Part shown: one piece after another, positions 52,660 to 63,428 of the stretch | How the letters are laid out: each line of letters starts with the position of its first letter | Position numbering within the stretch: the stretch's first letter is position 1 | Assembly (NCBI GenBank): GCA_016872775.1 | Contig: VGZA01000030.1 | Span: 1-64,000 of the forward strand | DNA from: Planctomycetota bacterium | GTDB taxonomy: Bacteria; Planctomycetota; Planctomycetia; Pirellulales; Pirellulaceae | Direction of reading: 5' to 3' | DNA length: 64,000 bases | Made by a program: the position numbers and the translations under genes | The notes under the pieces: generated by a model | Told to the model about the DNA's origin: nothing | Seen by the model: only the letters and a program-made list of their open reading frames with translations | The model's database searches: none

Positions 52660-55197
52660 GTGCGTTCCATTCTGCTTTGTGCTATTTCAGCCGCTCTGCT
52701 GCTGCCATCGCGCCATGGTGAGGCGGCTCCGACGATTACGAACCTATCCCTTCACGGCCTGCAGATCGGTGCTGCAACCGTGTTGACGATCGATGGTACG
52801 GACCTATTGCTCGACCCGCAACTGTTGGGGTCGCTGCCGTTGGCCAAAGTGACGCTGCTGCCCAACGGAGCGCCCAATCGAATTCAGTTGGAAGTGACAC
52901 TCGCGGCGGAGGCAACGCCAGGAATCCACGCTTTCCGCCTGGCGAATGCCAAAGGAATCTCGCCGCCGTTTCTCCTGGGCGTCGACCGGCTTCCACAGCA
53001 GGCATTCGCGCCGCAAATCAGCGCTTTGCCGATCGCCATGCATGGCGCGATCGCAGGCGAACAGCGCTTGCAGATGACTTTGATCGGCAAACGGGGACAG
53101 CGGCTGGTCGTGGATTGCGAAGCGCAACGGCTCGGAAGTGGATTGCGGCCCGTCGTGCGGCTGTTCGATCAACGGGGCGTCCAAGTCGCATGGAGCGGGC
53201 CACAGGCAGCGATCACCATGGACGCTCGCATCGACACGCTCTTGCCAGCCGACGGTAATTACACGGTGGAACTGCACGATGTGCTTTACCGTGCCCCCAA
53301 TCCGGCACCATTCCGGCTGAAAATCGGCGACCTGCATTACGCCGACCTGGCATTTCCACTGGCATTATCCCGCGGAACGAAGGGCCCCGTTCGGCTGCTT
53401 TCGTCCGTCCCCGGCGACCCCAGCGTGGAAGTGGAGTTCGGGAGCGGGCTTCATCCCGGCGAGTTGCCATTGAACTGGACCGGAGTTCGCGAATTCACCG
53501 GCGCGCAGCCGCAGATCGCGGTCAGCGAATTCGCCGAATTCGTCGAACAACCGTCAAGCGGCGGATTGCAGGAGATCTCCACCGTCCCGGCCGGGATCAG
53601 CGGCATCCTGGGTGCCGCCAACGAGGAGGATCGTTACCAGCTGAAGGTAACCCCTGGTGCCAAGTTGCAGTTCGAGGTGATCGCGCGCCGTCGCGGTTCC
53701 GTAATGGATGGCGTGCTGAGCCTGCTCGGCGAACAGGGGAACAGCCTGGCCAGCAATGATGATCGGCCTGGCACTCCCGACCCGGGACTGGACTTCACCG
53801 TTCCCGAAGGCGTGAACAAAATCGTGGTCGCTCTTCGCGATCTGCACCGCCGCGGCGGTGCCGGGTTCGTTTATCGCATCGTGATTCGCGATCTGGGCCA
53901 GCCCGATTTTTCGATTACTGTGCCGACGGCCGCGCTGAACATTCCTCCCGGCGGCGCGCAGGTGATTCCGGTGGACGTGCAGCGTATGGGTTACGGCGGC
54001 GCGGTCGAGATCAGCATCGACGGATTGCCGGCCGGGATGCAACTGGCCGGGAATACGATCCCGGCAGGCGCCAACAGCGGGCTCGTCACCGTATCGGCGC
54101 CGAACAGCGCTCAAGCGGCTGCGCCCGCGAGCCCACCTGCCACCGCGTCGGTCGCCGCACGCGTCGCCGTTGTCGGCAAGTCCGCCGACCCGCCGCGGGT
54201 CCGACGGGCGCGACTGCCAGAGACCGGGCTTTCTCGCGGACTGCCTTGGCTGCGCTCCGAAATCGGTCTGGCGCTGACCGAACCCGGCCCGTTCGTTCTG
54301 CAGTGGATCAGCGAAGAGACCAACCTGCCCCTGGGAGGAAAACTGCCGATCAAGGTTGCGATCCAACGTTCCAACGGAGTGGCCGGGAACATCCGGTTCC
54401 GCTTGTTGACCACCCAACCCCCGATCAAGAAAACCGTGAAACAGAACAACGTCGACGTCCAAGTCGACGATCTCGACCGCATGCTTCGGCTCGAAGGGAC
54501 TCCGCAATTCGCGCCGGAGGTCAAAGAGGTCGACCTAAATCTGCTCGTGCCAGTCGACCTGCCGATGCAACCATGGAGCGTCGTGCTGGTCGGCGAATTG
54601 CTCTCGGGTGAAACCGTGGTCGCCAGTTGCTCGACCGTCGTCCGCTCCTGCATGCCCAAAGGGGAACTGCCGCGTTTGGTATTCGAGGACGAAGAGGCGT
54701 TCGTGGCCATGTTGACGCAAGGCGGTGGTCAGGCTTCGCTGGAGTCGGCCGAGAAGCAGTCGGGGAAAGCCAGTTTGAAGGTCACTCCCGATCAGCGCTT
54801 CAATCCGATGCTCGCCAACCTGGGTGTCAAGATTCGCGAAAAGCCGGCGGTCGGTGAGTTTCGGTACCTTCAGTTCGCGTGGAAGAAGAAGGGCGGTGAC
54901 AGCATCTGCCTGCAATTAAACCATGACGGTTCGTGGGGACCCGGCGGCTCGGGACGCCCCGACGCGAAATTTCGTTACCACAGCGGGCCGGGTCCGGAGT
55001 GTTATGGAGCATCCCTGCTGGTGGACGCCAAATTGCCGGAACAGTTCGTGATCGTGACGCGCGACCTGTTCGCGGACTTCGGAGAATTCACGCTGACGGG
55101 ACTGGCATTCTCGCCGATGAACGGGGAGTTCGCGCTCTACGATCATCTCTATCTGGCGCGAACGCCGGCCGATTTTGAACTGGTGCCAGCGAAATAA
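52660..55197 (+). CDS. Large secreted PPC-domain protein (845 aa)
   Basis: GTG 52660, after TGGAGG, starts a signal peptide (RSILLCAISAALLLPSRHGE). Repeated beta-sandwich modules follow: an IPT-like region (ITNLSLHGLQIGAATVLTID), PPC modules (ILGAANEEDRYQLKVTPGAK, DGVLSLLGEQGNSLASNDDR), Ig-like domains and a C-terminal jelly-roll of about 150 residues (GKASLKVTPDQRFNPMLANL). It shares architecture with the protein at 49320, so the two are probably ancient duplicates. No enzyme domain is seen. Confidence 0.8.
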   Translation: MRSILLCAISAALLLPSRHGEAAPTITNLSLHGLQIGAATVLTIDGTDLLLDPQLLGSLPLAKVTLLPNGAPNRIQLEVTLAAEATPGIHAFRLANAKGISPPFLLGVDRLPQQAFAPQISALPIAMHGAIAGEQRLQMTLIGKRGQRLVVDCEAQRLGSGLRPVVRLFDQRGVQVAWSGPQAAITMDARIDTLLPADGNYTVELHDVLYRAPNPAPFRLKIGDLHYADLAFPLALSRGTKGPVRLLSSVPGDPSVEVEFGSGLHPGELPLNWTGVREFTGAQPQIAVSEFAEFVEQPSSGGLQEISTVPAGISGILGAANEEDRYQLKVTPGAKLQFEVIARRRGSVMDGVLSLLGEQGNSLASNDDRPGTPDPGLDFTVPEGVNKIVVALRDLHRRGGAGFVYRIVIRDLGQPDFSITVPTAALNIPPGGAQVIPVDVQRMGYGGAVEISIDGLPAGMQLAGNTIPAGANSGLVTVSAPNSAQAAAPASPPATASVAARVAVVGKSADPPRVRRARLPETGLSRGLPWLRSEIGLALTEPGPFVLQWISEETNLPLGGKLPIKVAIQRSNGVAGNIRFRLLTTQPPIKKTVKQNNVDVQVDDLDRMLRLEGTPQFAPEVKEVDLNLLVPVDLPMQPWSVVLVGELLSGETVVASCSTVVRSCMPKGELPRLVFEDEEAFVAMLTQGGGQASLESAEKQSGKASLKVTPDQRFNPMLANLGVKIREKPAVGEFRYLQFAWKKKGGDSICLQLNHDGSWGPGGSGRPDAKFRYHSGPGPECYGASLLVDAKLPEQFVIVTRDLFADFGEFTLTGLAFSPMNGEFALYDHLYLARTPADFELVPAK

Positions 55198-55210
55198 GGC
55201 ACATCACCGG

Positions 55211-57148
55211 TCAGTGGATCATGCCGCGATCGGTGAGCAGTTGCGCGATCCGCCGCACGCATTCCTCGACCGACAATTCGTGCGTCGGCAGCTTCAGATC
55301 GGGCGCGGTGGGAATTTCGTACGGCACAGACACTCCTGGAAATGAACCGGCTTCGCCGCTGTCGGCAAGCTGGTAATTACCGTCGGGATCGCGTTGCCGG
55401 CAGATCTCAATCGGGCAGTCCAGATGCACGGTAAGAAATCGATCGCGACCGATGACTTCCGCCGCCTTCTGCCGCACGCCTTCGTCGGGCGCGATGAACG
55501 CCGCGATGCAGATCATCCCGGCGTCGTTGAACAGACGAGCCACTTCCGCGCTGCGGCGCAGGTTTTCGCTGCGGTCATCCGCCGCGAATCCCAGGTCGCG
55601 ACTGATTCCGCGACGCATGTTCTGGCCATCCAGCACGGTGACCGCGCGTCCTTCCGCGAACAGCCGGCGTTCCAGAGCGAACGCAATCGTCGTCTTACCC
55701 GATCCGGTCAATCCCGTCAGCAGGATCGTCGCCGGCGTCTGGCCGAACCGGCGAATACGCTCCTCTAAACTGACCTGGCTCGCCTCTCCATGCAAATGGG
55801 CTGTCGCGGGCTCCGCTTCCCAATGATCGTGCCTGCCGTCACCCGCCGCCCGATCAAGAATCATCCCGGCGCCGACCGTGCTGTTGGTGATCCGATCAAT
55901 GACCACGAACGCCCCGGTGGAACGATTGCGACGATAGCTGTCGTACGCGAGCGGCTGGCTGACGACGATCGTACAGCGGCCGATTTCGTTCAGTTTCAAG
56001 GTCGGCGCTTCCGCGCGATGCAACGTGTTCACGTCGACCTGATAACGCAGCGTCGTGATCGTGCCGGGTGTCTGACGAGACGTATGCTTGATCCAATACG
56101 ATTTGCCGGGCACCATCGCCTCTTCGGACATCCAGACCAGCATCGCTTCGAATTTCTGGTCCACGCGAGGCACGTTGCCCGTCCTGACGATCATATCGCC
56201 ACGGCTGATGTCGATCTCGTCTTCCAGAGTCAACGTCACCGCCAGCGGCGCGAAAGCCTCCTGCAAATCACCATCGTGGGTAACGATCGACTTGATGCGA
56301 CTGGTCTTCCGCGACGGAAGCGCCATCACCTCGTCCCCTTGCCGGATAATCCCCGACGCAATCGTGCCGGCGAATCCGCGGAAGTCGAGGTTCGGTCGGT
56401 TCACGAACTGCACCGGGAAACGGAAGTCCTCGAGATTGCGGTCCGAACCGATGTAGACGTTTTCCAGCAGATGCATCAGTGGCGGGCCTTGGTACCAGGG
56501 CGTCCGGGGCGAAGCCTCCACAAGGTTGTCGCCGTTCAAAGCGGAAAGCGGCAGGAAATGGACGTCGGGCAGATCGAGCCGCGCGGAAAAGTCCTGGTAA
56601 TCCTGGCGGATCTTTTCGAAAACCGCCTGATCGAAATCGACCAGGTCCATCTTGTTCACCGCGACCAGGATGTGGCGTATGCCCAACAAGGAGACGATGA
56701 AGGAATGCCGTTTTGTCTGCTTCAATACCCCTTTCCGAGCGTCGATCAGAATGATCGCCAGGTCGGCGGTCGACGCGCCGGTGGCCATGTTGCGCGTGTA
56801 TTGTTCATGACCCGGCGTGTCGGCGATGATGAACTTGCGCTTGTCCGTGGAAAAGTACCGGTACGCAACGTCGATCGTGATTCCCTGCGTGACTTCGTCC
56901 TCGAGGCTGTCGAGGAACAGGGCCGGGTCGAGGTCGCTGCCGGTCGTGCCGTGCCGAGCGGATTCGCGTTTCACCGCAGCCAACTGGTCCTCGTAGATCA
57001 TCTTCGATTCGTACAGCAGCCGGCCGATCAAGGTGCTCTTGCCGTCGTCGACACTGCCGCAAGTGATGAATCGCACCAACTCTTTTCGCTCGTGCTGGGC
57101 GAGGTACTGCTCGATATCGGTGGCGATTAATTGCGATTGGTGGCTCAT
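55211..57148 (-). CDS. cysNC: Bifunctional sulfate adenylyltransferase subunit 1 / APS kinase
   Basis: The protein has 645 residues from ATG 57148; the longer frame to 57415 overlaps cysD and is excluded. The CysN GTPase part (about 1-440) has [32 protein letters not shown] and NKMD. The CysC kinase part (about 455-640) has [20 protein letters not shown] and GVSVPYE. CysN drives APS formation with CysD using GTP; CysC phosphorylates APS to PAPS. It follows cysD by 8 bp, forming an operon for sulfate activation. It serves assimilation or sulfation of glycans; sulfatases are typical of this phylum but none are in the window. Confidence 0.93.
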   Translation of the reverse strand: MSHQSQLIATDIEQYLAQHERKELVRFITCGSVDDGKSTLIGRLLYESKMIYEDQLAAVKRESARHGTTGSDLDPALFLDSLEDEVTQGITIDVAYRYFSTDKRKFIIADTPGHEQYTRNMATGASTADLAIILIDARKGVLKQTKRHSFIVSLLGIRHILVAVNKMDLVDFDQAVFEKIRQDYQDFSARLDLPDVHFLPLSALNGDNLVEASPRTPWYQGPPLMHLLENVYIGSDRNLEDFRFPVQFVNRPNLDFRGFAGTIASGIIRQGDEVMALPSRKTSRIKSIVTHDGDLQEAFAPLAVTLTLEDEIDISRGDMIVRTGNVPRVDQKFEAMLVWMSEEAMVPGKSYWIKHTSRQTPGTITTLRYQVDVNTLHRAEAPTLKLNEIGRCTIVVSQPLAYDSYRRNRSTGAFVVIDRITNSTVGAGMILDRAAGDGRHDHWEAEPATAHLHGEASQVSLEERIRRFGQTPATILLTGLTGSGKTTIAFALERRLFAEGRAVTVLDGQNMRRGISRDLGFAADDRSENLRRSAEVARLFNDAGMICIAAFIAPDEGVRQKAAEVIGRDRFLTVHLDCPIEICRQRDPDGNYQLADSGEAGSFPGVSVPYEIPTAPDLKLPTHELSVEECVRRIAQLLTDRGMIH

Positions 57149-57156
57149 GGGCGAAT

Positions 57157-58068
57157 CTAAAAATATCCTTCCTTCTTTTTCTTCTCCATCGAACCCGATT
57201 GGTCGTGATCGATCAGTCGCCCCTGCCGCTCCGAAAAACGGGTGAGCAGCATCTCCTGGATGATCTCCGGCAGCGTCGTGGCCTTGGAATCGACCGCACC
57301 CGACAACGGATAGCAGCCCAAGGTCCGGAAGCGAACCATCCTCATTTCGGGCTTCTCGCCGGGTTTCAGTGGCAGTCGTTCGTCGTCCACCATGATCATG
57401 ACCCCGTCGCGCCACACGATCGGACGTTCCTTGGCGAAATAGAGCGGCACGATTGGAATCTTCTCCAGGTGGATGTACTGCCAGACGTCGAGTTCCGTCC
57501 AGTTTGACAGTGGGAAGACGCGAATGCTCTCGCCTTTATGCACCCGCGCGTTGTAAACATTCCAGAGCTCGGGCCGCTGGTTCTTGGGGTCCCAGCGATG
57601 AAAGGCGTCCCGGAACGAGAACACCCGCTCCTTCGACCTTGATTTTTCCTCGTCCCGCCGCGCGCCGCCAAACGCCGCGTCAAACTTCCATTGATTCAAC
57701 GCCTGCTTCAGCCCCTCGGTCTTCATCACATCCGTATGCACTTTGCTGCCGTGTGTGATCGGATTGATGCCCGCTTTGACTCCCTCCTGGTTCACATGGA
57801 CGATCAAATTCAGCCCCAAATCCTTGGCGACGTAGTTGTCGCGCAACGCATACATGTCGCGAAACTTCCAGGTGGTATCGACGTGCAGCAAGGGAAAGGG
57901 CGGCTTGGCCGGATAGAACGCCTTCAATGCCAGCTGGAGCATGACCGCCGAGTCTTTGCCGATCGAATAAAGCATGACCGGGTTTTCAAATTCGGCCACG
58001 ACCTCGCGAAGAATATGAATGCTCTCCGCTTCAAGCTGCTTCAGGTGCGTAAGATTATAGCCAGACAT
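57157..58068 (-). CDS. cysD: Sulfate adenylyltransferase subunit 2
   Basis: The 303-residue protein has the PP-loop ATP-pyrophosphatase signature ([26 protein letters not shown]-like) and the CysD segments [20 protein letters not shown] and [15 protein letters not shown]-like [20 protein letters not shown]. It makes adenosine phosphosulfate from ATP and sulfate with CysN. It is first in the cysD-cysNC operon. Length and C-terminus ([10 protein letters not shown]) are standard. Confidence 0.95.
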   Translation of the reverse strand: MSGYNLTHLKQLEAESIHILREVVAEFENPVMLYSIGKDSAVMLQLALKAFYPAKPPFPLLHVDTTWKFRDMYALRDNYVAKDLGLNLIVHVNQEGVKAGINPITHGSKVHTDVMKTEGLKQALNQWKFDAAFGGARRDEEKSRSKERVFSFRDAFHRWDPKNQRPELWNVYNARVHKGESIRVFPLSNWTELDVWQYIHLEKIPIVPLYFAKERPIVWRDGVMIMVDDERLPLKPGEKPEMRMVRFRTLGCYPLSGAVDSKATTLPEIIQEMLLTRFSERQGRLIDHDQSGSMEKKKKEGYF

Positions 58069-58195
58069 CGATCAGTCCTTGGGCATACATCATCCAGACC
58101 CCGGCATCAAATCCCTCTTCCGCCAGTCGGACCGACCGGGTCACGGCTGAGTATAGGCATCGACTGGAATGTTGACAACTCCGACCATCGGAACC

Positions 58196-58262
58196 GTGGT
58201 GGGGGCTTTCAGCCCCCGATGACCATCTCGGAACCGTGGCGGGGGCGTCCAGCCCCCGTTGA
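58196..58262. repeat. Two hairpins of the GGGGGC...GCCCCC family
   Basis: GGGGGCTTTCAGCCCCC and GGGGGCGTCCAGCCCCC, each preceded by GGAACCGTGG(C/T), lie 33 bp apart in the upstream region of cysD. They belong to the dispersed hairpin family of the window. Confidence 0.65.
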
Positions 58263-58415
58263 GCCCAGTCCTTGCATTCGATCGGCTTGGTAAACGACCG
58301 CACCAGGACCGTCAGGAATTCGTCTGGCAGCGACTCTTCGACTTCGCGTCTTTGCGAGATCGATCAAGGAATCAAGGCTCTCACAAAGATGTGGCAGCGA
58401 TCGCGGCGCCAGCGA

Positions 58416-60371
58416 CTACTCTTCGTCGCTGCGGAGTTTGGCAAGGACGGTGTAGTCTTCGAGCGTCGTTGTGTCGCCGACAGATTCCTTGCCGGCCGCA
58501 ATATCGCGCAACAGCCGTCGCATGATCTTGCCGCTGCGTGTCTTGGGCAACGCACCAGTGAAACGGATATCGTCGGGCTGCGCCAACGCGCCGATTTCCT
58601 TGCGAACATGCTTGCGCAACTCCTCACGCAGGCTGTCGTCCGCCGTCCCCGATTTCAATGTCACAAACACGGAAACCGCCTGCCCCTTGAGTTCATCCGG
58701 TCGTCCTACAGCGGCCGCCTCCGCCACGCAGGGATGGCTGACCAGCGCGCTCTCAACTTCGATGGTACTCAAACGATGCCCCGAGACATTGATCACGTCG
58801 TCGATCCGGCCCATGATCCAGTAGTAGCCGTCGTCGTCGATGCGTGCATTGTCGCCCGCCAGATAGCGGTGCGGGAATTTGCTCCAGTATTGTTCCTGGT
58901 AGCGCTTGTCGTCGCCCCAGATGCCTCGCAACATCCCTGGCCAGGGGTGCGACATCACCAGGCAGCCGCCGTGGTTGGCGGGGACCGGCTTGCCGTCGTC
59001 GTCGAGAATTTCCGGGATCACGCCAGGCAGCGGCTTGGTGCAACTGCCGGGCTTGGTCGCAATCGCGCCTGGCAGCGGCGACATCATGATCCCGCCGGTT
59101 TCGGTCTGCCACCACGTGTCAACGATCGGGCAACGTCCGCCACCGATCTTGCGGTGGTACCACATCCACGCTTCCGGATTTATCCCTTCGCCGACGGAGC
59201 CGAGCAGCCGCAAGCTGGACAGATCGTGCTTATCCACGTGATGATCACCCCACTTGATGAACGCGCGGATCGCCGTGGGCGCCGTGTAAAGAACCGTCAC
59301 GCGGTATTTTTCCACGATGTCCCAGAAGCGGTCCTCGGCCGGCCAGTTCGGCGCGCCTTCGTACATCAGCACGGTGGCGCCCGCGGCCAACGGGCCATAA
59401 ACGATGTAACTGTGCCCGGTCACCCAGCCGCAATCGGCCGTGCACCAGAACAGATCGTCGTCCCGGTAGTCAAAGACCCATTCGAATGTCTTCTTCGCGA
59501 ACAGAGTGTAACCGGCCGTCGTGTGCCGGATCCCTTTCGGTTTTCCCGTCGAGCCGCTGGTGTAGAGGATGAACAGCGAGTTCTCGCTGTCAACCGGCTC
59601 CGCCGGACAATCGGCCGAGGCGCGATCCATCAATTCGTGCCACCAATGGTCGCGTCCTTCCTGCATCGTCACGGTCGAGCCGGTACGGCGCAGCACGATG
59701 CAGTTCTTCACACTGGGCGATTTGGCAAGCGCGGCATCGACCGTCTCTTTCAACGGGAGGTTTTTCCCTCGCCGATAGCCGCCGTCGGCGGTGATCTGCA
59801 ATATGGCCTGCGCGTCGTTATTGCGATCGGCCACCGCTTCCGCCGAAAAACCGCCGAAAACCACCGAATGAATCGCGCCCACACGAGCGCAGGCCAGCAT
59901 CGCGATCGCCAGTTCGGGAACCATCGGCATGTAGATCGAGACGCGATCGCCCTGCTTGACCCCCAAACCTTTGAGCACATTGGCGAACTTGCATACTTCG
60001 CGGTGCAACTGCTGGTACGTTAATGTCCGCGTGTCGCCCGGTTCCCCTTCCCAGATGAACGCCGCCTTGTTGCGCTTCTCGCTCGCCAGATGCACGTCGA
60101 CGCAGTTGTAGCAGGCGTTCGTCTGCCCTCCCACAAACCACTGTGCGAGCGGTTCCTCCCAGACCAGCCCCCGCTCGAACGGCTTGAACCAATGCAGTTC
60201 CTTGCGAGCCAGTTCCTCCCAGAATGCCACGGGATTGGACTTGGCCTGATCGTACAGCTTCTGGTACGCAGCCAACGAACCGATTCTGGATTGGGCCGCG
60301 AATTCCGCCGAGGGCGGAAAGAGCCTTGTTTCCTGCATGACCGTGTCGATCTGGCCGCTGTCTGTCCCCAT
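58416..60371 (-). CDS. acs: Acetyl-CoA synthetase
   Basis: The 651-residue protein (ATG 60371 after AAAGGAAAG; an upstream in-frame TTG gives six more residues) shows all ANL-family motifs: [29 protein letters not shown], the hinge and [20 protein letters not shown], and the catalytic lysine region [14 protein letters not shown]. It activates acetate to acetyl-CoA in the cytoplasm. The lysine is a usual target of acetylation control. It is a single gene; the downstream cysDNC operon is independent. Confidence 0.95.
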   Translation of the reverse strand: MGTDSGQIDTVMQETRLFPPSAEFAAQSRIGSLAAYQKLYDQAKSNPVAFWEELARKELHWFKPFERGLVWEEPLAQWFVGGQTNACYNCVDVHLASEKRNKAAFIWEGEPGDTRTLTYQQLHREVCKFANVLKGLGVKQGDRVSIYMPMVPELAIAMLACARVGAIHSVVFGGFSAEAVADRNNDAQAILQITADGGYRRGKNLPLKETVDAALAKSPSVKNCIVLRRTGSTVTMQEGRDHWWHELMDRASADCPAEPVDSENSLFILYTSGSTGKPKGIRHTTAGYTLFAKKTFEWVFDYRDDDLFWCTADCGWVTGHSYIVYGPLAAGATVLMYEGAPNWPAEDRFWDIVEKYRVTVLYTAPTAIRAFIKWGDHHVDKHDLSSLRLLGSVGEGINPEAWMWYHRKIGGGRCPIVDTWWQTETGGIMMSPLPGAIATKPGSCTKPLPGVIPEILDDDGKPVPANHGGCLVMSHPWPGMLRGIWGDDKRYQEQYWSKFPHRYLAGDNARIDDDGYYWIMGRIDDVINVSGHRLSTIEVESALVSHPCVAEAAAVGRPDELKGQAVSVFVTLKSGTADDSLREELRKHVRKEIGALAQPDDIRFTGALPKTRSGKIMRRLLRDIAAGKESVGDTTTLEDYTVLAKLRSDEE

Positions 60372-60529
60372 CGCCTGCTTTCCTTTCAACGGTGCGCCGG
60401 TGCCTGATGATTGAAACCCGCTCTACTCTCCGCCAAATCACAGCCCGAGAGAAACCGGATTTTAGGGGTGGAAAAAACGAGTGTCAACGTTCCGGGCCGG
60501 GGGGTAGTGGGGCAGTTTGAAATTCTCTT

Positions 60530-60922
60530 TTGAAGGGGCCGCGCTTCCCCGGCATTTTTTCGGGGAGCAAGGCAATCATATCTTCGATCGTCCACTTGTG
60601 GTTCACATTTTTCCATGAAGCAGCGCACGTCTTACGGCATGGAAAAAAAACAGTATTCATCGACGACGATATTGAGTCGGATGACGAGCAAGAACAAGAA
60701 GCGGACATGCTGGCTCGCAATGCGCTAATTCCACCAGATCGCGCCGTGGAGTTGAAGCGACTGAAAGGACGGGTTGCGATTTGCAATTTTGCTCGCTCCA
60801 TTGGCGTTGCTCCTGGGATTGTGGTAGGACGGATGCAGCGGGACAAGATTTTGTCCCCGCGATTCTGCCACGATCTAAAGGTAAGAATACAATGGCCATT
60901 GGAACGGACAGGCGACGCGTAA
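60530..60922 (+). pseudogene. ImmA/IrrE (HigA-type) metallopeptidase domain remnant
   Basis: The frame contains WFTFFHEAAHVLRHGKKTVF, with the zinc motif HEAAH, then an acidic stretch and EADMLARNALIPP, matching the C-terminal half of HTH-ImmA/IrrE antitoxin-like regulators. The N-terminal helix-turn-helix and much of the peptidase domain are missing; the first 22 residues of the frame are unrelated. No toxin gene is next to it. It is probably a broken remainder of a toxin-antitoxin unit, although the frame is still open. Confidence 0.65.
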
Positions 60923-60945
60923 CTCAAAATGCTGTTTCACACGAT

Positions 60946-61872
60946 TCATTCGCTCGACAGCGCGATTCCCATCTCTTTCATCAGCAGTTTCATATCCTCC
61001 CAGGTATCCTTCTTCGCTGCCGGATTGCGAAGCAGATAAGCCGGGTGGTAGGTCACGATAACCTTCGCCCCCGCAACGTCGTGGAAACGGCCGCGCAGCC
61101 GCCCCAGGGTCGAGGTCGTCCGAAGCAGAGCCTTGGCGGCGGTGGCGCCAAGGCAGCAGATGAACTCCGGGCGCAGGATCTGCAATTGCCGCTCGAAGAA
61201 CCCCCGGCAGTTTTCCACTTCATCCTCGCTGGGAGTTCGATTGTCGGGCGGACGACACTTGAGCGTATTGAGGATATAAACATCGTCGCGATTTAACGTG
61301 CAGGCCGCGAGGATTTTGTCCAGCAACTGACCGGCTCGACCGACAAACGGAATCCCCTGACGGTCCTCGTCGGCACCGGGCGCTTCGCCGAAAATGCATA
61401 GCCGCGGCGCAATATTCCCTACGCCAAAAACCGTACGCGACCGGTTCTGAACCAGGGCGGGACAGAGCGCACAGGCACAGACTTCGCTCCGAAGGACTTC
61501 CAGAGCCGCAACCCGTTCGTCGACCGACAGGGGTTGTGCCGCTGGATGCGGCGAACGGGAAACCGCCGCGGAGGATGCCGCCGGAGCAACGTTGGCAACC
61601 GATGAGCGCGCTGCGCCTTCGGTCGAGGATTCGGACGGAACTGAATCGCGTACGATGCTCACCGTGGACCCGGCGGCCCCGGCGCGCAAACTCCGGCTCG
61701 CCGGCGAACCACTGGCAGTGCCGGTACTCGAGGCGCCGGCACCGGAGCCTCTGGGATCGCCGGCAGGTGCCTCCGCGAGCACCCCCACGGCGGGAAAATC
61801 AACGACCCCCGCGCGCAACAGGCTCTCCAGACGCTGGCGCACGATTCGTCGAATTCGCTGGGGATCGTCCAT
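60946..61872 (-). CDS. Family 4 uracil-DNA glycosylase
   Basis: The 308-residue protein has a disordered Ala/Ser-rich N-terminus (about 40-115) and a complete UdgA-type domain. The [4Fe-4S] cysteines start with CACALCPALV; motif A is GEAPGADEDRQGIPFVGRAG; a second motif is TYHPAYLLRN. It removes uracil from DNA. The extended N-terminal region is longer than in most homologues. It starts 52 bp from the divergent der gene, sharing an intergenic promoter region. Confidence 0.9.
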   Translation of the reverse strand: MDDPQRIRRIVRQRLESLLRAGVVDFPAVGVLAEAPAGDPRGSGAGASSTGTASGSPASRSLRAGAAGSTVSIVRDSVPSESSTEGAARSSVANVAPAASSAAVSRSPHPAAQPLSVDERVAALEVLRSEVCACALCPALVQNRSRTVFGVGNIAPRLCIFGEAPGADEDRQGIPFVGRAGQLLDKILAACTLNRDDVYILNTLKCRPPDNRTPSEDEVENCRGFFERQLQILRPEFICCLGATAAKALLRTTSTLGRLRGRFHDVAGAKVIVTYHPAYLLRNPAAKKDTWEDMKLLMKEMGIALSSE

Positions 61873-61924
61873 GGGAATTGCGTTGGACCTGTCACTGGAT
61901 CGAATGCTGAATTATCATGGGGCG

Positions 61925-63286
61925 ATGGCGGTTCCGCAAGTTGTTATCGTTGGTCGCCCGAACGTGGGCAAATCGAGCCTCTTCAATTGGATCGCAGGCA
62001 AGCGACTGGCGATCGTTGACGATCAGGCGGGGGTCACCCGTGATCGAATCTCGCACCTGATGTACGAGCATCAACGATTCTTCGAGATCGTCGACACCGG
62101 CGGGATCGGCATCGAGGACTGCGATAATCTCACGGAGGAGGTCGAGCAGCAGATTCAGGCCGGAATCGACACGGCCGACGTGATCTTGTTCGTCGTCGAT
62201 ACTCGGCAGGGCGTCGTGCCGCTCGATCAAGAAGTCGCCAAGCGTCTGCGCTACGTCGACAAGCCGATCTTATGCCTGGCCAACAAGACCGACGATCCGT
62301 CGATGGACCCGATGGCGGATGAATTCTACAAGCTGGGCCGAGGCAAATTGTTGCGGGTCAGCGTGCATCAGAATCGCCATCGGCAGGATTTGCTGGACAT
62401 GATTGTCGGCCGGCTTCCCCCGGAGACAACCGCGAATGCCAAGGTGGCGGAACCGTTGATGAAAGTCGCCATCACCGGCCGGCGCAACGTCGGCAAGAGC
62501 ACGTTTGTCAATACGCTGGCCCAGGCGGATCGGATGATCGTCAGCGAAATTCCGGGGACAACGCGTGACAGCGTCGACGTGCGATTTGAATTGGACGGCA
62601 AGACATTCGTCGCGATCGACACGCCGGGCCTGCGGCGCGGCAAGAGCGTGCGTACCGATATCGACTTTTACAGCACGCATCGAGCCCAGCGCAGTATCCG
62701 CCGCGCCGACGTGTCGCTGATGTTCTTCGACGCGACCCAACGAATCAGCAAGGTCGACAAGCAACTTTGCAAGTACATCGCCGACGAATACAAGCCCTGC
62801 ATCTTCGTCGTCAATAAGTGGGATCTGGTCGCCAACACGATGCCGACGGAACGCTGGGTGCGATACCTTCGCGATACCTTTCAGACGATGTGGTATGTGC
62901 CGATCGCGTTCGTCACGGGGCAAACCGGCAAGAATGTCAAAGCGCTCCTCAATCACACCCAGAACATGTTCAAGCAGTCGCTGCGGCGCGTTTCCACCGC
63001 GGAACTTAACCGACTGGTCAGAAAAGCGCTTAAGCACCATCCGCCTCCCGTCCATCGCGGCCGCAATCCCAAGGTCTATTACGCGACCCAGATCAGTTCG
63101 CAGCCGCCGACGCTGGTGCTTATCTGCAATCAGCCCAAGGCGTTTTCCTCCCAGTATCGCCGCTACCTGTTGGGAGTATTCCGTGATCAACTTGATTTCG
63201 GCGAGGTCCCGATCAAGCTCTATCTGCAGAAGCGCGCCGAGAATGACCAGCGCGACGACCTGGGCAGCGAGAGCCGCGCGAAGTAA
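61925..63286 (+). CDS. der: Ribosome-assembly GTPase Der (EngA)
   Basis: The 453-residue protein has two tandem G domains (GRPNVGKSSL at about 10-19 and GRRNVGKSTF at about 186-195), each with DTPG/DTGG, NKxD and switch motifs, plus a C-terminal KH-like domain. It binds the 50S subunit late in assembly and is essential in most bacteria. ATG 61925 is the real start; the longer frame runs over the divergent gene. Length and order are standard. Confidence 0.95.
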   Translation: MAVPQVVIVGRPNVGKSSLFNWIAGKRLAIVDDQAGVTRDRISHLMYEHQRFFEIVDTGGIGIEDCDNLTEEVEQQIQAGIDTADVILFVVDTRQGVVPLDQEVAKRLRYVDKPILCLANKTDDPSMDPMADEFYKLGRGKLLRVSVHQNRHRQDLLDMIVGRLPPETTANAKVAEPLMKVAITGRRNVGKSTFVNTLAQADRMIVSEIPGTTRDSVDVRFELDGKTFVAIDTPGLRRGKSVRTDIDFYSTHRAQRSIRRADVSLMFFDATQRISKVDKQLCKYIADEYKPCIFVVNKWDLVANTMPTERWVRYLRDTFQTMWYVPIAFVTGQTGKNVKALLNHTQNMFKQSLRRVSTAELNRLVRKALKHHPPPVHRGRNPKVYYATQISSQPPTLVLICNQPKAFSSQYRRYLLGVFRDQLDFGEVPIKLYLQKRAENDQRDDLGSESRAK

Positions 63287-63389
63287 ACACTGCCGTCTCC
63301 CGTCCCATGCTATTCGGTCCCTGCGCAACCATCGTGCTCCGAACCAGGCTGAATGTGGGTAGCTGCTTTGCAGCTGGGATAGGAGGCGC

Positions 63390-63424
63390 AGGATGCCCCT
63401 CGCAGGGGCAAGATGCCCCTGCCA
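63390..63424. repeat. Tandem GATGCCCCT repeat
   Basis: GGATGCCCCTCGCAGGGGCAAGATGCCCCTGCC repeats GATGCCCCT twice, and CCCCT/AGGGG arms form a hairpin. It lies between the convergent ends of der and the FtsK-like gene and may act as a terminator. Confidence 0.5.
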
Positions 63425-63428
63425 CTTT

